Shown here piece after piece: positions 37,985 through 49,375 of a DNA stretch of 64,000 bases. Position numbers and translations under genes: made by a program. Source of the stretch: Dolomedes plantarius. Its lineage: Eukaryota > Arthropoda > Arachnida > Araneae > Dolomedidae. Below the pieces are notes generated by a model, which worked only from the letters and a program-made list of their open reading frames with translations, was not told the DNA's origin and made no database searches. The stretch lies in NCBI GenBank assembly GCA_907164885.2, contig OU015490.1, positions 205,806,481 to 205,870,480 on the forward strand, read 5' to 3'. The number at the start of each line of letters is the position of its first letter. The stretch's first letter is position 1.

Positions 37985-39858
37985 TCAACCCAGTTAATTC
38001 GCCATTTCCCTCGTTTCAGCTCACAACACGCACATGTTCAGCAGCCCATCTTCTTCGGGCCGCACGGTGGCGTGAGGTCAAGGGAATGCAGACCATCGTC
38101 CTACGTGCATAGAGACCTCTCTGATGAAGCCTATTACGTACTGTTTGGCTGGACACCTGTAATAAACGGGATGTGAATACGCGAAATCTAAAGTGGTAGG
38201 ACCACACAGCCGGTATTGTGAGCAGAATTTATGACGCCTCATGGCGCCTGTGAGCAGAGCGTCGGCAGTGCACAATTACACGGGCAATAAAAACATAAAA
38301 TAAGTAAGAGGACAGCGGCCATAAATCGAAGACCAAATATTGAGAAGCTGGTGCATGGGGCGTTGAGAAATTTCCCAGACGAGGAGAGGCGCCCAACATA
38401 ATTAAAAATGCAACTCATAAAACATGAGCCGGCCTGTGAACTAGGTGGCTCAGCCCCCAGCACGTCAAGAGGCGGGGCGGGCGATTAGGAGGCCAAAAGG
38501 ACAAGAGCCAATCACGGAAAAGAAAAGAAATATATATACATGGTGAGAAGCTTTTTTAAGAGAGAGCCCCATGACTTAAACAAAATGAACAAGAAATAAC
38601 TGAGCCACCGCTTGGCCAACGAAATTACGAACTAAAGAATATCGCATGCGAGAGTGAGCCATACGGAAGGAAGAAAAAGAGACGAAGTAAACTGCTGCAT
38701 GAATTAGAAGCATCCCGAGGCAACGCAATTGATGAATCCACGAGAATATAAAGAAATATAACGCAAATATATATAACTACGGCGTGGCGATGAAAGTATG
38801 CTGAAATACCAACGAGAAACCAACGAGTAAACACTACAGGAGCGAGATTTGATACAAGGTGCTATGATGAAGACGTCGATGACCAACATCCAGTGCTGAT
38901 TGACCCGTGAAACAACATAAGAGAAACATCGCAACCCAGTGTTCGAGATCCGTCCCGAGTGATCATCGATCATTGACTTTTTAGTATCAATACAGAACTC
39001 TTTCGACGAACTCAGTGCACAGTGACTTTTACGCATGACCGAATTTAGATGTGCTGGTGTTGCAACGTGTGTACGCGACAGTGCCGACAACCAATGTGTG
39101 AACCACGAACTGTAATTGCCTGCATCGATCTGTTCAGACGGACCTAGTGTACCCGGACTATTGAGTATCACCAAACCTTATGTGCGCTAGTGGTGTAGCG
39201 AGACTAAGCAACCGCGCCGGCAACCCACGGGTGATCATTTAATTAATTATATCTATATCACATCCCGTTATTACATATCGCCTCTTAACCCACAAGGGTC
39301 GGCTTGCTTTATTTGTTAAGATGAAATGTTTGTAAATATAATTAAATATATCATATTGGATGATTCTGTGTTTAGCACGAAGCTGTATAAGGAATCTGTA
39401 AATACATGTGTGTAAATAAAATTGTATATATGTAACCGGTGTGTAATTACTGAGAGTTGTAACCCTTTCATTGGTATGTGTTGAAACAGCTTTGGTCGCG
39501 ATGCGACATTAGTTAATAGCTATACGTTCACTGCCTGATAACCCCACCTCGGTTATTACAACACCCTTCGTCCTGTTGCCAAAAGCAACTGTCTTTGCAG
39601 CTGAGTAGCATTCTCTGTCCTGTTTCGATGAGCTGTTAACAGTATATTTCGGTCATCAGTTGCTGTAGTGGCGCGTGGCCGACCTTGCCCTGGTCGACGT
39701 CTAACATTCCTTGTTTCTTGGAATCGATTCCACAGCCTTGCAACGAAACTTCTGGCGACTCCAACAGCTTCCGGGACACTACGTTGTGTTTGCCCGGATT
39801 CAAGTCTGCCTATTATACGCCATTCCCTGGATTCCGGTAAATCACGTTATTGTGACAT
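37985..39858 (-). pseudogene. Tc1-type transposase pseudogene split by an LTR
   Basis: The N-terminal half starts with ATG at 39858 (MSQ then a stop, RDLPESREWRIIGRLESGQT) and shows the HTH, then RRRPGQGRPRATTAT and LLLATGRRV at 39566. After the 1.4-kb insertion the frame continues VSSQTVRNRLHQRGLYARRT and PLTSRHRAARRRWAAEHVR before similarity ends near 37985. The catalytic DDE domain is absent, so the gene was already truncated or has decayed beyond recognition. It is related to the transposase at 33.3-34.3 kb. Confidence 0.85.
38158..39560 (+). mobile_element. Solo LTR (1403 bp) inside the Tc1 pseudogene
   Basis: Begins TGTAATAA and ends TTATTACA, a perfect 8-bp inverted repeat with TG...CA ends. 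It is flanked by the 5-bp duplication ACACC (38153-38157 and 39561-39565), exactly restoring the transposase reading frame around it. A 17-18 bp stretch near the start (TGTAATAAACGGGATGTG) recurs inverted at 39259-39275. A TATA-like ATATATATACA (~38530) and AATAAA (~39415) support plus orientation. No gag/pol is present, so internal sequence was probably lost by LTR-LTR recombination. ORFs inside are spurious. Confidence 0.88.
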
Positions 39859-40138
39859 TTTCAAGTCACCTTTTCTCAAAAAGAATAACTGAGCAATCGA
39901 ATTTCACAGTTAAGGCAGAGAAACAGTCGTTTCTGCAACATCCCGATTTCCGCCCTTATGTTCTTTTTCTGGTTTTTGACGTCATGAACTTTGATTTGCA
40001 TATAAAGTTTTCTTCTTCTGTTTCCTGCTAGGTTTTAAATTATGGCTGATTTATTTTATGTTACTTATCGGTGTAAATATCTGCATAATTTCGTTAAAAC
40101 CATGTGCTCCCCTAATTATTTTGAACAGTGTATATATA

Positions 40139-41417
40139 CAGAGGCTGTTCGCACATTTTTTAGACGATTTTGGTAAGCGGTAATAAAAAATCGTTTGCTG
40201 CAAAAGATATAATTGCAGTTGTACTATGTTTTTAAAAGTCAAAATTATTGTCTGCGGCTTGAAAGTTTTGTTTTTAATCAAAATGGCATTTTTAACACAG
40301 CTGTGGTTCGAATACTACATTTATGCTCTTTCCGAAGAGAAATATGCATACTCCGTTATCCAAAAACTATGTTAGAGACATGGTTTTGTGATATCTAAAG
40401 TGTCGATAGGTAATATCGTCAACAAGAAAGGAAAAAACGTCAAATTTGAGCCTCAAGTGGGACAAAAATTCCAAACAAGTATCCAAGGAAAAAACGGACA
40501 TCTTCGACTATTGCAAAGGTACGTTGTTTAATGTTAAAAGAAAATCTCCCTAGTCAAAGGACAGTTGCAAAATCATTAAAATGCTCGGTATCCACTGTAA
40601 ACAAAATGATAAACGTTGATTTAAATCTTAAGAAAGCGAAAAAACGCAATGTGCATCGTCTTCTTCTAAATCATATCGCTGACCGCAGGACACGCTGCAG
40701 CGTTCTATATGAGAAACACTTATCCAAAGAAAAATGGAAAACAATTGTCACCATAGATGAATCGTGGGTGTATTTAAATGTCTGCAACAAAAAAAATAGC
40801 AATTTATTATCAATAAAGGGGAAAAAAATTTAAGTACATGGTTCAAAGAATCGAAAGAAAGTTTTTCTAAGGGATTCATAATTGTTGCTGGTTTTTCTTA
40901 TAATGGCAAGTTAAAAATGCAAGATTAACTCCAAATACTATCAGGAACATATTTTATCGCCAATTTTTCTGAATGAAATACCAACGCTTCACCCACAGTG
41001 CCTTCAATCTGTGAGAATCCATCAGGACAAAGCTAGCAGTCACACATCAAAATCCACTGTAAATTTCCTAAAAGAAATGGAACAAAAAACTGGTATCAAG
41101 GCCATACCCTTCACTGATATCCCACTAAATCTCCCGATGTATCACCTATGGACTTTTGTGCTTTTGGACTTTTAAAATCTGCATTATCCAAACGTCGTCC
41201 CAAAATCCTTACAGGACTCTGGAAAGCTGTTCAGGAGGAATGGGATAGAATACCTCTTCTGACACTTCAAAAGGCATTATTATCCTGGAAATTGTGGTGT
41301 CGAAAGATTGTTCAGAATAAGGGATGTCAAATAGAACATTTAAAACACAAGAATTTTATGTAATTTAGTTTTGTGAATACAATATACATCGTCTAAAAAT
41401 TGTGTGAACAGCCTCTG
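40139..41417 (+). mobile_element. mariner-superfamily element with DD41D spacing
   Basis: The 30-bp inverted ends CAGAGGCTGTTCGCACATTT... (40139-40168) and the complementary ...GAACAGCCTCTG (41388-41417) differ at about three positions. TA precedes the left end; the right flank is TT. The element encodes one transposase on the plus strand. Confidence 0.85.
40395..41362 (+). pseudogene. DD41D (rosa-like) transposase pseudogene
   Basis: N-terminal HTH region: LPSQRTVAKSLKCSVSTVNK. First Asp in TIVTIDESWVYLN; then a frameshift after KGKKI, and KGFIIVAGFSYNGKLKM. Second Asp in RIHQDKASSHTS (41020-41056). A one-base shift near 41122 leads to SPDVSPMDFCAFGLLKSAL, ending at 41362. I count 41 residues between the second Asp and the Asp of SPMDF, giving DD41D. 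That spacing is known for the rosa family of mariner relatives; the assignment rests on my count and the motif order. At least three disruptions make it inactive. Confidence 0.8.
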
Positions 41418-41449
41418 TTTAATGTGTGTATATACAGAGCCATACACGC

Positions 41450-41645
<196 letters not shown>

Positions 41646-41709
41646 TCTAGGACATATATTTAAGGTGTGTTCACCGAAACAAAATCTCTATTATTAATTC
41701 ATTAGGAAA

Positions 41710-42450
41710 AAATTTCTATATGCAATACGTAATTGCATATTGAATCTTTGTTAGTTTCCATTTTACAACTTGGGAGAAAATACTAATGAAGACTAACTAC
41801 CTAGGGTCTTAGCATTAGTAAGTTTTAAAATACCTTTACAGTTTCATATATCTAATTTTTAAGAATCAGAGTTTTTCTTTTACTTATAAATTTAGAAAAA
41901 GTAATTTAGGTTAACATCTACAATACCGAAACAAAATAACGGAAGCCTCACAAAACACGTCATACACTTAACACAATACTTTCATCCAAGACATTTTCGA
42001 AACTTTTTTTCTTTATTCTTTTTTTCCCAGGCAAACTCTTCTTTCAACAGCAGAAAAAAGTTTTTATTCCAAATCAACTCAATAAGTGGGAGATAAAATC
42101 GAACTTTGGGGTAGGATAGGAATGTATCACTAATGGCTTCCGAAGAAAGAAAAAAAAGTAGAGCAGATGCGTAATTATCTTTACATTTACGCTTTTGTAC
42201 TAGCTGAAATTAGGAGAAAAATTGAAGTCCTCGATAGTTATCTGGAAAAAAAAGAACTTTAACGAGGATATCGAATTAGTGCGAAATTACCCAATGCGGT
42301 TACAGAGAACAAGCACAACTTATTTACAAAGTATTGCTGAACGTGTTTCATTCGTAATGACAGGCTAGATGCCACCGGTTGCCACTGATAACTAAACAAA
42401 TGTATGTTCTCAAGTTGAGTATCATTTTAGGTTCTAAATCATCGTTTACA
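41710..42450. repeat. Dispersed duplicated segment (matches 35510-36250)
   Basis: Same ordered landmarks as the 35.5-kb copy, at clearly lower similarity than the 234-bp duplication there. Confidence 0.75.
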
Positions 42451-42574
42451 GCTCAGTTTAAACGATAATTTTCGTTTTACTGTCAGTCAGTCTTTAAATG
42501 GTGAGAAAAAATATCAAGTTTTTGTGCTCGAATCGTTAAATTTGTTATTACCTTATTAGATTTTTCTTTTTTTA

Positions 42575-42915
42575 GAATTTATTGTTGTTGTTGTTGTCGT
42601 TGTTTTGTTGTTGCGAATGTTCCCTGGCCGAAAGTTTCAGATCAGGTCCATATAGGCTTTACCAAGTTGAGGGATGCCGTTAAGGTTTATAGTCACACAA
42701 TTTTGACAGCGCACTTCAAGAGGCGCAATCGGGGAAGGGGAGAGCTCGAACCCTTTCCAACCCTCTCTAACCTCATAGAGGGACTTTTCGTTGTACGGAT
42801 TTCTCATGCCAAAATCCGGCTTAGAGACTAATTCATTTATAGCCGCTTTTAGGGATTCGAATCGAGCAAATTCGGCGCCACCGAGCACCGACAACGCTAA
42901 GCTACCTCGGGACCA
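42575..42915 (-). repeat. tRNA-derived SINE (family of 25097), minus strand
   Basis: Read minus: GAGGTAGCTTAGCGTTGTCGG (A-box region), the B box GATTCGAATCC, AAAGTCCCTCTATGAGG, ATGGACCTGATCTGAAACTT and a tail of (CAACAA)n/(AAC)n (42580-42616). The 85-codon minus-strand ORF is a frame through the SINE. Confidence 0.85.
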
Positions 42916-42919
42916 TTTT

Positions 42920-43260
42920 TTATATGTATTTCTTGCAAGGAAAACTGTAGCAAGAAAATGGTGTCTGGTTTCTTTTAACTGAAAGAAAAATGTAATTATT
43001 TGATGACTGTAAAATAGTTTTAAAAAAACGTGATTCTTCGAGAGGAACTAGGAAGATGCAAGATGACGATAAGAAAGAAAGTATTAAAAGATTCTAGTTT
43101 AGGTAATCGATATCAGTTTATATAAATTCATTAGAAACAAACGTAATTTGATAACGCCATTGCGTTGCTGTATTATAATATCTAATACTGCGTGTTAAAC
43201 GATCAAACCTCGATTACATTTATGTAACACAAACCAAATATAAATGTTAACAACTGAATA
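42920..43260. repeat. Duplicated segment (matches 44390-44730)
   Basis: GGTTTCTTTTAACTGAAAGAAA, GAGAGGAACTAGGAAGATGC and GATAACGCCATTGC each have counterparts about 1.47 kb downstream, in the same order. Confidence 0.72.
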
Positions 43261-43454
43261 CGGAAAGTGTAAATGCATTCATTTTCACACTAAGCTTTAT
43301 TAAGATCATAAAGAAAAGTTCTTTGTGCTCCAATTGTTAAATTTACTATAAGTTCCTTGGATAAGTAGTGGATTTAAAAGAAGTGGCAATATTGGTTTCG
43401 CTATCGCCTTTTTCTTAGTGGTAAACATAAATTAAAATTTTTTTAATAACGCGG

Positions 43455-43679
43455 GGGACTCAGTTTAAATTGGGGATGGCACCACGGGCGATATGGGTTG
43501 GCGTTTACACTGCCACCATCACAAGAAACGAACAACTTCTGTGGTGCACTGGGCGAATGTGGAAAAATTAAGTGCCCACCACATTGGAAAAAAAAAACCT
43601 TTAATAAAAAGCATGCCTACGTGTTTAAGCCCCCGCATGTATGGTTGATATAGGTGTTACTAGCAGCTCAGAATCAGCT
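43455..43679. repeat. Duplicated segment (matches 31505-32216), left of insertion
   Basis: GTTTAAATTGGGGATGGCAC, GTGGTGCACTGGGCGAA and GATATAGGTGTTACTAGCAG correspond to the 31.5-32.2 kb copy, with several hundred bases missing here. Confidence 0.65.
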
Positions 43680-43683
43680 TTAA

Positions 43684-44272
43684 CTCTTCAGCGGACGCGC
43701 CAATTTTTGGAACATCAGCAGGCTCGCGTGGCACAAAGTGCAACTTTTCTTTCAACCTTGATTATTCCTTTTGTAATAGACTATTTTTTTCAAATTGAAA
43801 ATAATAATTCCGCGTTTTATAATAAGATATAAAATGTTTATAATATTGAGATATATTTATAATTGAAGGCCAAAGAATGCAGATACAATCACCTTATTTC
43901 AAGACTGTCCGGTTAATTGTGTCTAAGAACAACATGCGAATGGATTCCTATTATGTCCAAAAGCCTAAAGAATATTGAGATTGTCCATCTTCGTGATATT
44001 CGGGATATCGTGTAATAGCTTCACATATGATCGAGTACATCAACTCCTGCTTTTATCGTATTGTAATCCAGTATAATATCTGGTTTACCACGGTTAAATC
44101 ACGACTACCAGTGAATGGAAAGGAATACAAGGGTCAGAAAGTCAGACCTGCATTAGAAAAGATGTAGCTATAAATAGAAACTGCCTACAACATTCAAACC
44201 TTATATGTAAAAACAAACAATTCAAAATTACGAAAATGTTGCACTCTGTACACGGGCGAGCCCGCTGAAGGG
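43684..44272 (-). mobile_element. Non-autonomous piggyBac derivative, copy 3 (589 bp)
   Basis: TTAA at 43680-43683 and 44273-44276; ends CTCTTCAGCGGACGCGCC and CCCTTCAGCGGGCTCGCC (read inward). It splits a segment that is uninterrupted at 32130-32530. The minus strand carries the transposase remnant. Confidence 0.9.
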
Positions 44273-44276
44273 TTAA

Positions 44277-44750
44277 ACCACAGTTCATGCTTAGCTATCC
44301 AGTGGTCAAATAGGACCTTGGTGATACGGTAATGAAATATTTGAATCATTTCTGATTATTTATTACTTGATAATGGGAATTAGCTATTCATCAAGCATTT
44401 CACGCAAGAGAAACTTCGGTAAGAAAATTATTCAGGTTTCTTATAACTGTAACAAAAAGCTAATTTTTTAATAACTGCAATGTGTTTTTTTTTATAAAAC
44501 TGGTAATTCTTCTAGAGAAACTAGGAAGATGCAGGATACGTATAAGGGATAAAACATTAAAAGGCTCTAATTCAGATAAAATATATCAATTTATGTAAGA
44601 ACCTGAAATTTATTAGAAACTGACATAAAATGATAATACTATTGCTTTGTACTATTATTAGTTTCTGATGGCAGCGTGTTCAATTACCACACCTCGATCA
44701 TATTTTTATTTAGCAGAGACCAACTATAAGCAATCTAATAAATTGTGTGT
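44277..44750. repeat. Duplicated segment right of insertion
   Basis: ACCACAGTTCATGCTTAGC and TTTGAATCATTTCTGATTATT match 32221-32300. From 44390 it also matches 42920-43260. Confidence 0.7.
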
Positions 44751-45980
44751 CGTTGAACTGCTTACGTAAGAACAGTGAAATGTTGACAGTTAATGTCAGA
44801 GGATAATGTTACATTTATTTTCAAACCAGGTTTTGATGTGAGGGACGAAATAGCTGTAAACAACAATTGCGTCAAATTTTAACCTTTTCCTAAATATATT
44901 TTATGTTATCTCCTGGATGAGCATTTTATATGGAATCGATCCCCTTGGTAATAAAGGAGTGTAACAGTTGTGATGACTTTTGTATTTATACCATAAAAGA
45001 AATGATTTTAACAAATATGATTAATTTTTTAAACATTTGCAGGAATTTTATAATGTGGATATCTGTCATAGTAAAAAGCTAAATTAAAAAAATAATTGCC
45101 AAGAGATCATTAAATACAAATTTCAAAAATACAGTGATGAATTAAAAAAAACATTAAAAAGAACTTTTTTGATGATCTAGACTTCCAAATTAAATAAGTG
45201 CGTTTTCTGGTGAATTTAGTCTCCTGAACTCAATTTCCCTCAAAAACGTTTAATTTATTAAAATATTCATGATCGCATGCGGTAGTTTATCATTTAAGCA
45301 CATAACTATATCTGATCATAATTTCCTGGTATTTTTTAAACCTATATTGTTATAATTATTGATATTATATATCATTACGTCTAATAAAACTGATTAGCAA
45401 GGTGAGATATTTGAAATTAATATTAAAGGTATGTTTAAATTAATTCATAAATGAATATTATTAATATTCAAATAGTATGAATATACAAATATTTTGAATA
45501 ATACAAATAATACACAAATATGGTGAATATTGGTTTGTAAACTAACATTGTTTTCATTACTGGTATTATATTTCATTTTATCTAACAACACTGATTAGGA
45601 AAGGGAGATTTTTCAAAATAATATATAATGCCCGTATGAATTAACTAATATAGAAATATTACGACTGTAAAAAAATGTAAATTTATGTCAAGTAAGTTTG
45701 TTCGTTTGAAATATGTATACAAATTATTTGGTGAGGATAAATATCTGTACAGCACTGAAAATATTCTGTGTTTACATAATAATCATATACGATTTGCTTA
45801 ACAAATGTCAAGTGCAAATGAGTGAGAAATCTTTGAGAGCGACAATTACATGTTATAGGTCAGATCTAATAATAATATACATTTAGGTCATTGTTCTGGT
45901 GCGTCAATAAGGGGCATGTTAAAATATCATAACTACCCAAAATTTATTTAACGTGGTAATAACAGACTAATGAACGATAA
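44751..45980. other. AT-rich spacer without supported feature
   Basis: No ORF of note. Local repeats of AATATTGATATTATAT-like sequence only. Confidence 0.5.
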
Positions 45981-45984
45981 AGCA

Positions 45985-46900
45985 AACAAAATTATGTCCT
46001 TTCATTACGAGATACTATAACCTTTGTTTGGGTGTTCACATAACAACTTCCAAAGTATTAGCTAAGGTGCCAACGGCTGGAGAAATTAGTGATTGGTTTT
46101 AGATATTTTAAATTAAATTTGTAATAACTAGAAACAATTTCCGATCAGAAATGCATTATGAAAAGACTGGATTAACAAACATACAAAAAAACTATGGCCT
46201 TTCTTTACAAGCCACCATATCCTATCATTCTCTGTTCACATAATAATTTCCTAAGTATTAGCTAAAGCGTCAAAACCTGAAAAAATTAATAATATATATT
46301 ACACATTTTAAATTAACTTCGTAATAATAAGAAATAATGTCGGTTCAAAAATGCTTTATGAAAAAAACTGGATTACAAACATACAAACATACAAAAAAAA
46401 ATATGTCCATTCGTTACAAACCAGTAGATCCTATGCTTGTGTGTTCACATACAGACATCTTAAGTATTAAATAAGGTGTAAACTGCTGGAAAAGTGAGTA
46501 ATAGATTTTAGACATTTTAAATTAACTTCGCGTGCTTTTAGAAATAATATCAGGTCAGAATTGTTAGATGAAACAACTGGTTCAACAAACAAAGAAATAT
46601 TAAATTCCTGATTTCTGAACAAAAGAATTATATTTCCGTTTAGAAATGCTTTATGAAAAAACTGGATTAACAAACATACATAGAATAAAAATATATCCAT
46701 TCTCTACAAGCCAGTAGATTGTATGATCAGATACCGACATCGTAAGTATTAGCTAAGGTGTCAACTGCTGGAAAAATGAGTATGAATTTTAGACAAAATT
46801 CGCATGCTTTTAGAAATAATATTAGGTCAGAACTGTTATATGAAACAATGGTTTAACAAACAAACAAACATTAAATCATTGGTTGCTGAAACAGAAGAAT
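45985..46900. repeat. ~190-200-bp diverged tandem repeat
   Basis: Units share ATGAAAAAACTGGATTAACAAACATACA, GTTCACATA(A/C), TAAGTATTAGCTAAGGTG and TTTTAAATTAACTTCG in order. They start at about 45985, 46165, 46375 and 46660, with irregular spacing. An inverted copy lies at 49150-49370. Confidence 0.7.
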
Positions 46901-47240
46901 TAGAAATCAGATAAAATTTTTGAAGCCCAATCACAACAAATTCACCTTTCCGTAAAACACGGTATACCTCAGTATTTATGTCAAGACAGAATCTTTTAGG
47001 GTGATTTCGAACAAAATCAAAAATGCTAAATTAGGTAACATTATTAGCTACGGTCGGATGAAAAGGAATAGGGATCTAAAAATATATACTTCTACCTCAT
47101 TTAATTGCATAAAATGAGTACTAAAAAATTTAGTTAATAAGCCTACGGTTTTTACAGTCGCTTCAAAGAAGTGGTTTTCACACTAAGTGTGGATCTTAAA
47201 ATAAGAGGAATTTAGCGGATTATAAACTATTGTGAAAGTT
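46400..47240. repeat. Left arm of a large inverted duplication
   Basis: Segments such as GGAATTTAGCGGATTATAAACTATTGTGAAAGT (47210-47242) and TACTTCTACCTCATTTAAT (47088-47106) recur in reverse complement at 48890-49035, and the tandem-repeat portion at 49150-49370. Arms are diverged; the spacer is about 1.6 kb. Confidence 0.72.
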
Positions 47241-47242
47241 TT

Positions 47243-48400
47243 AAACTCTCTGACGTGCTTAATTTGCTTTCAAGAGAAATTGACCGTAAGTTTCTTTTCT
47301 TCGCATAGAACTTCTCTTTCAACAAGAAAAAGGTTTTATTTTTAATGAAACAGAAAAATGGAAATAAATTTCATTCTCTAGACAATGAAGAATTATAGCG
47401 GGAAATCCAATCATTATCTGTCCATTTATCTATATCTTGTGTTAGCTTTTTGAATTTCCCGATACAACGTACTTGATGATTCTTTTTTGCAGTATTATTA
47501 TTTTTATGCATATATATGTTTATTAAATATCATTAATTTCTTATGCATTTGACGAAAATGAACTGTAAATAATAATTTCAAAAGGCATGTCAAGAGTCAT
47601 CTGACAAAAGCCCGGAAATACAATTGCTGCATGTTTCAACCGTGCATTCAAAAATTCAGAGTTTGAAAACACATTTAAAAACAATTAAACAACTCTTTTG
47701 TTGTTTTAGCTAATAACAAATTTCGGAAAATTCTGATAAATCTCAGAAATCAGAGTGGATTTCTTTTGGTAGAATTTTCAGAAATTGTTAAACGCTGAAG
47801 AATTACTCGTAAGACTCTGCAGCATAAAATTTTATTTAATGAATTTCGTTTTTACTCATTAAAATCTGACGAGCGCTTTTTCACCACCAAGAATAAACTT
47901 TTGACTCGTCGTGTTTAAAAATGACGCAGGACTAGTCTCATCATGTGATGGTGCACCTATCATTTTACTTATAAAATCTAAGTTTTTAAGTACAGGGGAA
48001 GTGAAACTATACCAATTTAAAGTTTCGCATGTATTTTATACACTACCAGATAAAATAGTTTTAGGAATGTAGATGTTAATTATTCTGGTACTCAAATTCC
48101 TTGAGTATTCTTTGATCAGGTCCTGGTCTTTATTCTCGGTGAGAAATCATCAATTCGACACACAAAATGAAGCACATTTTAAACACAAAAAAACAACATT
48201 TAATAATCTGCGAAGTTTGGATTTCAGACTTCGTCTAAACAGACGCTATTACATTTTTAAGCAATTCCTTTTCTAATCTATCGGGCGACGCAGCGCCCTC
48301 TATAAACATATCTTTACAGTAGATGTAGGATGCCACCCACTTGTCATAGTTGATAACGTCTTCGTAATTCTACTCCGTGGGATTCGGTTCGTTTCCGGAG
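47243..48400. other. Spacer between the inverted arms
   Basis: No gene supported. One 67-codon ORF at 48073-48276 looks like chance. Confidence 0.45.
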
Positions 48401-48403
48401 TAA

Positions 48404-48582
48404 GGGCATGTTCACATAGGAGTCCAGTAACGGATGCGTTAATGTATTGACATATATTTAACCAATCACAAACCTCCCAACGATTAGCAACGAAATTTTT
48501 AACGCCTATGTTAGGTTTATTTCCGTCTCAGCGCCATCTTTCCTTTACGCTTCCGCTACCGGACTCCTATGTGAACAGGCCT
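48404..48582. mobile_element. Harbinger-type MITE (179 bp)
   Basis: TAA at 48401-48403 and 48583-48585. Ends GGGCATGTTCACATAGGAGT and AGGCCTGTTCACATAGGAGT (read inward), related to the MITE at 29107. Confidence 0.85.
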
Positions 48583-48585
48583 TAA

Positions 48586-48765
48586 GCCTCGGTGCACACG
48601 AGCGATTCGGTGTCGTTGCGGCACCGCAGTTGCGATCAGGAGTACATAGAGTTGAACTAACCGACTCTCACAGACGTAGACTTCGTCGGTTAGTTCAACT
48701 TTATTGTACTCCTGATCGCAACTGCGGTGCTGCAATGACACCGGATCGCTCGTGTGCACCGAGCC
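48586..48765. mobile_element. Hairpin MITE (180 bp) abutting the previous one
   Basis: TAA at 48583-48585 (shared) and 48766-48768. Nearly the whole element is one inverted repeat with arms of about 75 bp, sharing GTGCACACGAGCGAT, CGCAGTTGCGATCAGGAGTA and GTTGAACTAACCGAC. The remaining central spacer is about 20 bp. Confidence 0.88.
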
Positions 48766-48768
48766 TAA

Positions 48769-48868
48769 GGCTTGGTTGTCATCTGGGAGGAAGTCAGTCT
48801 TCCGTCTGAAACAAGAACCCCGTCTCGAAAGGGAAGCTGTGAAAGTACCACTGTCCATCGAAGATATC
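48769..48868 (+). repeat. SINE body fragment
   Basis: TTGGTTGTCATCTGGGAGGA, AGTCAGTCTTCCGTCTG and CCACTGTCCATCG match the body of the SINE at 55886. The tRNA-like head is missing. Confidence 0.55.
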
Positions 48869-48879
48869 ATCATCCGTAA

Positions 48880-49375
48880 AAATTTTTACTTTCACAATAG
48901 TTTATAATCCACTAAATTCCTTTTACTTTGAAATCTATATTTAGTGTGAAAACTACTTTGAAGGGACAGTAAAAATCGTATGTTTATTTACTAAATATTT
49001 AGTATTTTTTTGCTATTAAATGAGGTAGAAGTATGAATTTGTTCAATTAACCATGGCTAATGACGCTTTCTTATTTTGTATTTTTTGTTTAATATCACCC
49101 TATAAAATTCCCTCTTCACACCAATACTAATTGTTACTTTGTTAAGGAAGGGCGTATCCGTTATATATGAGCTTCAAAAATATTTCATGAATTCTTATTC
49201 TTCTATTCGACGACCCATATTTGTCAAACCGGTTGTTTCATATAGCAATTTTGGACTGAAATTATATCTAAAACCATACGAAGTTTATTTAAAATGTCTT
49301 ATTCTATTAATCATTTTTACCGGCCGTTGGCACCTTAGATAATACTTAGGAAGTTGTTATATTGTAAATTGTGTC
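48880..49375. repeat. Right arm of the large inverted duplication
   Basis: Reverse complement of 46400-47240 as described there. The ORF at 49139-49342 mirrors the ORF at 46467-46700 for that reason. Confidence 0.72.

Noticed and set aside
38625..39174. ORFs of 69 and 156 codons on the minus strand
   Set aside because: They lie inside the solo LTR, show no gag/pol or other motif, and conflict with its likely plus orientation.
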